A DNA stretch of 33,371 nt from Eubacteriales bacterium. Its GTDB lineage: Bacteria > Bacillota > Clostridia > Lachnospirales > Lachnospiraceae. The notes under the pieces were generated by a model that searched no databases, was not told where the DNA came from, and saw only the letters and a program-made list of their open reading frames with translations. Made by a program: the position numbers and the translations under genes. Numbering within the stretch: position 1 is the stretch's first letter; each line of letters starts with the position of its first letter. Shown here in pieces: positions 26,429-33,371 of this stretch. The DNA is taken from NCBI GenBank assembly GCA_030524125.1, contig JAUNHB010000014.1, positions 1-33,371 on the forward strand, read 5' to 3'.

Positions 26429-26479
26429 TCTAAAGCTCTCCTCCTTACATTCCGTTTGGTTTTATGGCAGGCTGTGCGC

Positions 26480-28974
<2,495 letters not shown>

Positions 28975-29008
28975 ATTCACATCCCTCCTTTTCTCTCCGT
29001 TCTCATGT

Positions 29009-29317
29009 CTACACCAATGCTGCAATGACGGCCCGGACCGCCTCCTGACGTCTCGGAGCGATCAGCTGGCGCAGCGCTTCCGCCTCCTTGCCGGCCTCCG
29101 CCTTCGCCTCCGCCAGCCGGTCTTCGCCGGCCTTGCGGGCTTTTTCCTCCGCGTCCAGACTTCCGGCGCGTATCTTCCGGAGAGTCTCCTCCTGCATGCT
29201 CTGGGCTTTCGCCCGGGCATCCGCCAGAACAGACGCCGCCTCCTCATCCGCTTTCCGGATCAGGCGCTCCGCGTTCTCCTCCGCTTCTTTGACAGACCTC
29301 AAAGTGTCCTCTAACAC
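29009..29317 (-). CDS. ntpF: V/A-type ATPase subunit G/H (peripheral stalk coiled coil)
   Basis: This 102-residue protein is almost entirely a charged coiled coil (Ala, Glu, Lys and Arg repeats from residue 8 to 85). This is the form of the small peripheral stalk partner of subunit E, named NtpF in Enterococcus and subunit H or G elsewhere. Translation starts at GTG 29317 behind AAGGTGG. It is the first gene of the operon, about 50 bases after the promoter -10. The family assignment relies on position and shape, since such coiled coils carry little signature. Confidence 0.88.
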   Translation of the reverse strand: MLEDTLRSVKEAEENAERLIRKADEEAASVLADARAKAQSMQEETLRKIRAGSLDAEEKARKAGEDRLAEAKAEAGKEAEALRQLIAPRRQEAVRAVIAALV

Positions 29318-29369
29318 ATTTTCACCACCTTATTGTTTATTTTTTTCAGTTTCTTTTCCTTTTCTTAGC

Positions 29370-29398
29370 ATTTTATCACAACAATTTTGCACTTTCAA
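29370..29398 (-). promoter_or_regulatory. Sigma-A promoter of the V-ATPase operon
   Basis: On the minus strand TTGAAA (29398-29393) and TAAAAT (29375-29370) are 17 bp apart, each with a 5/6 match, in an AT-rich spacer. An ATATTG/CAATAT inverted pair lies a little further upstream, near 29439-29454. Confidence 0.8.
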
Positions 29399-29481
29399 CC
29401 AAAACGGTCTGTTTCGTTAAAATATTGACAAGTATTGATATATTGTTTCCAATATCCGACTGTATTTGGCGGCGCATACGC

Positions 29482-29511
29482 AAAAGGAGGCCTTTTCCGA
29501 AAAAGCCTCCT
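29482..29511 (-). terminator. Intrinsic terminator after the dCMP deaminase gene
   Basis: AGGAGGCCTTTT (29485-29496) pairs with AAAAAGCCTCCT (29500-29511) with one mismatch. On the minus strand it ends in TTTT. It separates the tsaC-upp-deaminase unit from the V-ATPase operon. Confidence 0.85.
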
Positions 29512-29523
29512 CTCTTCTCCCGT

Positions 29524-30009
29524 TTATACTTCCAGGCAGATCCGCCGCCCGCTCTTCTGATACGGCGTCATCCGGACGCCCGCCGACGTGAGCATCCTTC
29601 TCGACGCAAGGTTGGCGGGCGTGCCGCCGTATTTGTCGTCCGCGTAGACCAGCTCCGCGATCCCCGCCTGGATGATCGCCTTGGCGCACTCGTTGCACGG
29701 AAACAGCGTCACGTAGAGCTTCGTCCCCTCTAAGCTTCCACCGCGGTAATTGAGGATGGCGTTCAGCTCGCTGTGCGTCACGTAGGCGTATTTGCTTTCG
29801 CACAGATCGCCCTCCCGGCCCCACGGGTACTCGTCGTCGTCGCATCCTTTCGGAAATCCATTATACCCCATGGAGAGGATTTTATTCTCGCTGCTGACGA
29901 TGCAGGCGCCCACCTGCGTGTTCGGGTCCTTGGAGCGCATGGCCGCAAGCTGCGCGATCCCCATAAAATACTCGTCCCATGAAATGTAATCCGTTCTCTT
30001 GCCGCTCAT
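29524..30009 (-). CDS. dCMP deaminase family protein (ComEB-like)
   Basis: This 161-residue, zinc-dependent cytidine/deoxycytidylate deaminase family protein converts dCMP to dUMP for thymidylate synthesis. The zinc and catalytic residues are His79 and Glu81 in THSELNAIL, and Cys105/Cys108 in PCNECAK. The N-terminal ISWDEYFMGIAQLAAMRSKDPNTQVG is typical of the dCMP deaminase/ComEB group. AGGAGG precedes ATG 30009. It is the third gene of a pyrimidine-salvage-like unit, eight bases after upp, and a terminator follows. Substrate is inferred from the subgroup. Confidence 0.92.
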   Translation of the reverse strand: MSGKRTDYISWDEYFMGIAQLAAMRSKDPNTQVGACIVSSENKILSMGYNGFPKGCDDDEYPWGREGDLCESKYAYVTHSELNAILNYRGGSLEGTKLYVTLFPCNECAKAIIQAGIAELVYADDKYGGTPANLASRRMLTSAGVRMTPYQKSGRRICLEV

Positions 30010-30017
30010 AGCTCCTC

Positions 30018-30647
30018 CTACTTTGTCCCGAAGATCCGGTCGCCCGCGTCCCCCAGGCCCGGCACGATGTAGCCGTGCTCATTCAGACGCTCGTCCAGCG
30101 CGCCCACATAGATATCCACATCCGGATGCGCCTTCTGCATCCGCTCGACGCCCTGCGGAGCCGCCACGATGCACATGAAGCGGATCTTCCGGACGCCCTT
30201 CGCCTTCAGCATCTCGATGGCCGCCACCGACGAACCGCCCGTGGCCAGCATGGGATCCACCACGAACACGTCCCTCTCGGCGCAGTCCTGCGGCAGCTTG
30301 CAGTAGTACTCCACCGGCTCCAGCGTCTCCTCGTTCCGGTACAGGCCGATGTGCCCCACCTTGGCGGCCGGGATCATGGTCAGCATCCCGTCCACCATGC
30401 CAAGTCCCGCCCGGAGGATCGGCACCACCGCCAGCTTCTTTCCCGCCAGCTCCTGAGCCGTCATATGGCTGATCGGCGTGTCGATCTCCACATCCTTCAG
30501 CTTTAAATCCCTCGTCGCCTCGTAGCACATGAGCATGGCGATCTCGCTGATCAGCTGCCGGAAATCCTTGGATCCCGTCTCCCTGCGGCGGATGATCCCA
30601 ATTTTGTGCTGGATCAGCGGGTGATCCATAATCGTTACTTTTGACAT
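30018..30647 (-). CDS. upp: Uracil phosphoribosyltransferase
   Basis: This 209-residue cytoplasmic enzyme makes UMP from uracil and PRPP in pyrimidine salvage. The length is standard. Visible motifs are the N-terminal [30 protein letters not shown], the PRPP-binding loop [12 protein letters not shown], and the uracil-binding C-terminus [17 protein letters not shown]. It starts 13 bases after the tsaC-like gene and ends eight bases before the deaminase gene. GGAGG lies shortly upstream of ATG 30647. Confidence 0.97.
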   Translation of the reverse strand: MSKVTIMDHPLIQHKIGIIRRRETGSKDFRQLISEIAMLMCYEATRDLKLKDVEIDTPISHMTAQELAGKKLAVVPILRAGLGMVDGMLTMIPAAKVGHIGLYRNEETLEPVEYYCKLPQDCAERDVFVVDPMLATGGSSVAAIEMLKAKGVRKIRFMCIVAAPQGVERMQKAHPDVDIYVGALDERLNEHGYIVPGLGDAGDRIFGTK

Positions 30648-30660
30648 ATCCTTTGTCCTC

Positions 30661-31710
30661 CTATGATCTGTCGGTCACATCGATCTTCTGATGCCCCGCC
30701 GCTTTCAACAACCGGTTCATGATCGCCTCCCCGAGCCCCGGCGCCCGGAAGGACTCCGAGTAGATGGCCTCCACCCCGTCCTCGTCGAACTCTCTGAGCA
30801 CGGCGAACAGATGGCTTGCGATGGAAAGCTCGTTCTTTCTCGTCCCGATGCATTTGACGTCTCCCTTTGGGTAGCGCCCCTTTGTCTCCTCGGTGCAGAT
30901 GATCCCCACCCGTCCCGGGCGGTCTGCCTGCTCGTTAATATAAGAAACGACCCGGTCCACCGGCCCCTCCACGATCTTCAGATCCGCTCTGGGAGCGTAA
31001 TGGCGGTATTTCATGCCCGGCGCCTTGGGCCGGACTCCCGAATCGTCAGAGATCAGCCCCCGGTCCATCCGCGCCTCCCCGAGAACCGCCTGCACCATCT
31101 CCAGAGAAATGTACCCCGGACGGAGGATCGTCGGGATCTCCTCCGTCAGATCCACGATGGTGGACTCCAGCCCGATGGAGACGGGGCCCCCGTCCAGGAT
31201 CATGGGGATCCGCCCGTCCATGTCCTCAAAGACGTGCTGCGCGGTGGTCGGGCTCGGCCTGCCCGACGTGTTGGCGCTGGGAGCCGCCACATAGCCGCCT
31301 CCCCGGCGGATCAGTTCCAGCGCGATCCCGTCCGACGGCATCCTGACCGCCACCGTCTCAAGTCCTCCGGTCGTTCCGTACGGCACGAGCTCGTTTTTGT
31401 TCAGGATCATGGTCAGCGGCCCCGGCCAGAACGCTTCCGCCAGACGCCTCGCGGCGTCGGGAACCTCCCGCACGATGCGCTCCAGATGCTCCATATCCGC
31501 CACATGGACGATCAGAGGGTTGTCCGACGGACGGCCCTTGGCCTCGTAAATCCTCCGGGCCGCCTGCGCGTCCAGCGCGCTGCCTCCCAGTCCGTAGACC
31601 GTCTCCGTCGGAAACGCCACAAGCCCTCCGGCCCGCAGCGTCTCTCCCGCCCGCTCCATGACCCTTTCGTCCATGGCTTCTCTGTCTATCTTCACAATCT
31701 CTGTCCGCAC
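30661..31710 (-). CDS. ywlC: L-threonylcarbamoyladenylate synthase (Sua5/YwlC type)
   Basis: This 349-residue enzyme makes threonylcarbamoyl-AMP for the t6A modification of tRNAs that read ANN codons. It is the long Sua5 form. The YrdC domain (about 10-210) has [23 protein letters not shown] and [11 protein letters not shown]. The C-terminal Sua5 domain (about 240-345) follows the conserved [11 protein letters not shown] linker. Translation starts at GTG 31710 with AAGGGTG upstream. It is the first gene of a three-gene unit with upp and a dCMP deaminase gene, a neighbourhood also seen in other Firmicutes. Gene names sua5 and tsaC are also used. Confidence 0.95.
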   Translation of the reverse strand: MRTEIVKIDREAMDERVMERAGETLRAGGLVAFPTETVYGLGGSALDAQAARRIYEAKGRPSDNPLIVHVADMEHLERIVREVPDAARRLAEAFWPGPLTMILNKNELVPYGTTGGLETVAVRMPSDGIALELIRRGGGYVAAPSANTSGRPSPTTAQHVFEDMDGRIPMILDGGPVSIGLESTIVDLTEEIPTILRPGYISLEMVQAVLGEARMDRGLISDDSGVRPKAPGMKYRHYAPRADLKIVEGPVDRVVSYINEQADRPGRVGIICTEETKGRYPKGDVKCIGTRKNELSIASHLFAVLREFDEDGVEAIYSESFRAPGLGEAIMNRLLKAAGHQKIDVTDRS

Positions 31711-31743
31711 GCTTCGTCACCCTTGCTTTTGTAGTCTTGTTCC

Positions 31744-31772
31744 AGTGTAGCATCACGGCGCGAAAAAATCAA
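31744..31772 (-). promoter_or_regulatory. Probable promoter of the ywlC-upp-deaminase unit
   Basis: On the minus strand TTGATT (31772-31767) and TACACT (31749-31744) are 17 bp apart, each with a 4/6 match. It is back to back with the ACT gene promoter. Confidence 0.5.
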
Positions 31773-31780
31773 CGTTCCCA

Positions 31781-31809
31781 TTGCCCTGCGGAAAAGTATT
31801 TGTTACAAT
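31781..31809 (+). promoter_or_regulatory. Promoter of the ACT-domain gene
   Basis: TTGCCC (31781-31786) and TACAAT (31804-31809) are 17 bp apart, and TG one base before the -10 gives an extended -10. Transcription should start near 31816. Confidence 0.7.
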
Positions 31810-31815
31810 AAGGTT

Positions 31816-31879
31816 GCTGTCCGCGCAGCGGCTGCGCGAGGCTGCGGACAGCGCCTGCAGGCGGCGCGGGAAACGCGCC
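31816..31879 (+). promoter_or_regulatory. Structured 5' leader of the ACT-domain gene
   Basis: GCTGTCCGC (31816-31824) pairs with GCGGACAGC (31844-31852) around a small inner CGCAG/CTGCG hairpin. GGCGCG (31863-31868) pairs with CGCGCC (31874-31879) over a GGAAA loop. The ribosome binding site lies just after this. No known riboswitch class was recognised. Confidence 0.5.
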
Positions 31880-31900
31880 CACATAGAAGGGAGCAGCACC

Positions 31901-32305
31901 ATGTTAAAGCAAGTGTCTATTTATGCGGAAAATAAAAAAGGGACCGTACAGAGCATCACCGGTCTTCTGGCAGATCAGGGGATCAATATCCTAGGCTCTG
32001 TCATCAACGACGGAGCCGAGTACGGCATCATCCGGATGGTCGTATCCGACCCGGAGAAGGCCGCGGCGGCGCTGCAGAGCGCCGGTTATCTGTGCCGTCT
32101 CATCGACGTTCTGGGCGTCGAGGTGGAGGACAAGGTCGGAAATCTGCACAGTCTTCTGACCGCTCTGGCGGACAGTAACGTCAGCGCCGACTACATCTAC
32201 CTCTCCTTCAACCGCGATTCCGCCAAACCGATCATGATCCTCTACACCGAGGATATTTTCGAGGTGGAATGCTGTCTGAAGTCCAAAGGCTTTTCGCTCC
32301 TGTAA
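31901..32305 (+). CDS. Tandem ACT-domain protein
   Basis: This 134-residue protein is made of two ACT domains (about 1-66 and 67-134), small regulatory folds that usually bind amino acids. The first starts with KQVSIYAENKKGTVQSITGLLADQGINI, the classic ACT beta-alpha pattern with the binding-turn region in NKKGT. The second starts near VEVEDKVGNLHSLLTALADSNV. No catalytic domain is attached, so it is probably a stand-alone sensor or binding protein. The start at 31901 follows GGGAG; earlier in-frame codons lie in the leader. It is transcribed alone, with a hairpin over its stop codon. Ligand and partner are unknown. Confidence 0.88.
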   Translation: MLKQVSIYAENKKGTVQSITGLLADQGINILGSVINDGAEYGIIRMVVSDPEKAAAALQSAGYLCRLIDVLGVEVEDKVGNLHSLLTALADSNVSADYIYLSFNRDSAKPIMILYTEDIFEVECCLKSKGFSLL

Positions 32306-32316
32306 GGGAGCGAAAA
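32291..32316. terminator. Hairpin over the stop codon of the ACT gene, between convergent genes
   Basis: TTTTCGCTCC (32291-32300) and GGAGCGAAAA (32307-32316) form a perfect 10-bp stem with a 6-base loop that contains the TAA stop. No U-tract follows on either strand, so terminator use is inferred from its place between convergent genes. Confidence 0.5.
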
Positions 32317-32319
32317 CCC

Positions 32320-33015
32320 CTAACGGGCGTTCAGGTATTCCACCACGCCCATGGCCACGGCCCATGCCGCCCGGCTCTGGTATCCGTCGTCCTGAAGCAG
32401 CTTCGCTTCCTCCCAGTTGGACAAAAATCCGCACTCCACGATCACGATCGGGACCTCTGTCTTCTTCAGCAGATAATAGCTCTCGTTGGCTTTCGCCTGC
32501 CGACGGTTCTCCGGATCCAGATAGTCGACCAGCTTCCCCTGGATCGTCTCCGCCAGTCTCTTTCCTTCCTCCGAGTTTCCATAGTAAAATACCTGCGCTC
32601 CGCTCACATATTCCTCGTGGTAGCTGTTCTGGTGAATGCTGACTGCGCAGTCCGGCTGCGTTTCGTTGATCAGCGCGCAGCGGTTCTTCAGATCCTGTAC
32701 CTTCTTATTGGAAGCGCTCTCCTCATACAGTCCCTCGTCCGACTCCCGCGTCAGGATCACCTCCACGTCCTGACTCTCCAGGATCGCCTGCACCTTTCGG
32801 GCGATCTCCAGATTGATCTCCTTTTCCAGCGAATCGTCCACTCCGATCTTGCCCGGATCCTTGCCCCCGTGTCCCGGATCGACCACCACCGTCCGTTTTC
32901 CATCCGCCGTCTCCACTCTGCTTCCCGACGCCTGACGCCAGCCCTGCCCTGCCAGCGCGAAAGCGCACAGGATCAGCGCCACCGACATCCATAACTCCAG
33001 CTTTCTGTTTTCCAA
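32320..33015 (-). CDS. N-acetylmuramoyl-L-alanine amidase (Amidase_3, CwlD-like)
   Basis: This 231-residue exported zinc amidase cuts the bond between muramic acid and the peptide stem of peptidoglycan. The size fits the CwlD group, which modifies spore cortex. A signal or anchor helix spans about 8-24. The zinc ligands are His49 (VVVDPGHGG), Glu64 (LEKEINLE) and His128 (VSIHQNSY), and the catalytic Glu194 lies in IVECGFLSN. No cell-wall-binding domain is attached. The TTG at 33015 keeps a positively charged N-terminus but has no good ribosome binding site. An ATG nine codons in (32988), with GGAG six bases before it, is a real alternative. A hairpin followed by U5 lies immediately upstream. 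Confidence 0.92.
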   Translation of the reverse strand: MENRKLELWMSVALILCAFALAGQGWRQASGSRVETADGKRTVVVDPGHGGKDPGKIGVDDSLEKEINLEIARKVQAILESQDVEVILTRESDEGLYEESASNKKVQDLKNRCALINETQPDCAVSIHQNSYHEEYVSGAQVFYYGNSEEGKRLAETIQGKLVDYLDPENRRQAKANESYYLLKKTEVPIVIVECGFLSNWEEAKLLQDDGYQSRAAWAVAMGVVEYLNAR

Positions 33016-33018
33016 CGC

Positions 33019-33057
33019 AAAAACCGCCGCACATACTTTGTACAGTATATGCGGCGG
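33019..33057 (-). terminator. Hairpin with U-tract just upstream of the amidase gene
   Basis: CCGCCGCACATACT (33024-33037) and AGTATATGCGGCGG (33044-33057) pair over 14 bp with one mismatch. On the minus strand T5 follows, only a few bases before the TTG start. It is a terminator for an upstream gene outside the window, or an attenuator of the amidase gene. Confidence 0.7.
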
Positions 33058-33089
33058 CTTTGCTTCTATGCAGGAGGGCTGCGCGGCGG

Positions 33090-33371
33090 TTCAGCACGCG
33101 CCATTCAAGGAGCCGCGCTGACGCTTCCGGCTGCCTGCCCCCAGTTCGCGACAGTTCAGCACGCGCCATTCGCAAAGCCGCGCTGGCGCGCTCCCCGCCG
33201 CTGCGCGGCTACCTTTGCTCATGAGCTGGCGCTCCCTCAGCCGTGAGCAACAGGGCAAAATTCGTGCAAGCACGATTCGGTCCTGTCTCTCACGGCTGGC
33301 TACCTCCAGTTCGCGGCAGTTCAGCACGCGCCATTCGCAAAGCCGCGCTGGCGCGCTCCCCGCCGCTGCGC
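33090..33371 (+). repeat. Intergenic structured repeat, copies D1-D3 in tandem (continues past window)
   Basis: Three copies of the core (TTCAGCACGCGCCATTC type) start near 33090, 33154 and 33319. The second is a full unit. Its hairpin arms CAGCCGTGAG (33238-33247) and CTCACGGCTG (33289-33298) pair perfectly around TTCGTGCAAGCACGA. The period between the second and third copies is 165 bp, and CCAGTTCGCG lies just before each. This fills the gap from the amidase gene to the window edge. A minus-strand frame through it was rejected as a gene. Confidence 0.88.

Noticed and set aside
29425..29453. A perfect TTGACA on the plus strand at 29425-29430 as a promoter
   Set aside because: No -10-like hexamer lies 16-18 bp downstream, and the only thing beyond is antisense to the deaminase gene.
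31816..31900. The ACT gene leader as a T-box or a known amino-acid riboswitch
   Set aside because: No T-box sequence, no specifier-loop arrangement and no known riboswitch core could be found in these 85 bases.
33090..33371. The tandem repeats as a CRISPR array
   Set aside because: The unit is about 165 bp, the whole unit is repeated rather than only short direct repeats with unique spacers, and no cas genes are nearby.

Overview
The window looks like a chromosomal segment of a fairly GC-rich anaerobic Firmicute, most likely a spore-forming member of the Lachnospiraceae. The evidence is the mix of AGGAGG-type ribosome binding sites, sigma-A promoters with 17-bp spacers, MutS2, YhaM, an ECF sigma factor paired with a DUF4179 protein, a complete ntp-type V-ATPase operon and a CwlD-like amidase. 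This placement rests on family knowledge and was not tested by a search. No rRNA, tRNA, CRISPR array, prophage or transposase gene was seen. Almost the whole window is coding.

Layout, left to right. (1) 1-1384 (-): rlmD, a 23S rRNA uracil-5-methyltransferase cut by the window edge. (2) 1699-3626 (+): an ECF sigma factor overlapping a DUF4179-type membrane protein, its probable anti-sigma factor. (3) 5977-3765 (-): an HtrA-like, probably catalytically defective membrane protein, then the exoribonuclease YhaM. (4) 6171-10708 (+): mutS2 followed closely by a response regulator and a sensor kinase. (5) 13171-10883 (-): an aconitase-family hydratase behind a dyad/U-tract element. (6) 16018-13310 (-): a second two-component system with TTAAGA direct repeats upstream. 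(7) 20500-16332 (-): a small conserved hypothetical protein, a large secreted or membrane-anchored protein of unknown function, and an M29 aminopeptidase. (8) 29317-20653 (-): a nine-gene V/A-type ATPase operon in the order G/H-I-K-E-C-F-A-B-D, whose c-ring protein carries a sodium-binding signature. (9) 31710-29524 (-): tsaC/sua5-type gene, upp and a dCMP deaminase. (10) 31901-32305 (+): a double-ACT-domain protein behind a structured leader. (11) 33015-32320 (-): a cell-wall amidase.

How the parts work together. The V-ATPase operon encodes one complete machine with its own promoter and terminator. The mutS2-regulator-kinase run and the tsaC-upp-deaminase run look like co-transcribed housekeeping groups. 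The ECF sigma and its overlapping partner form one regulatory pair.

The most unusual signal is a family of structured repeats found only between genes. There are clear copies near 1524-1606, 13255-13297, 16107-16258 and 33090-33371, and related fragments near 10715-10801. Its full unit is about 155-165 bp, has modular inverted repeats, occurs in both orientations, and is tandem at the right edge. Other items worth a second look are the degenerate HtrA, the unknown 831-residue protein with a C39-like tail, the dyad upstream of the hydratase gene, and the hairpin-rich leader of the ACT gene.
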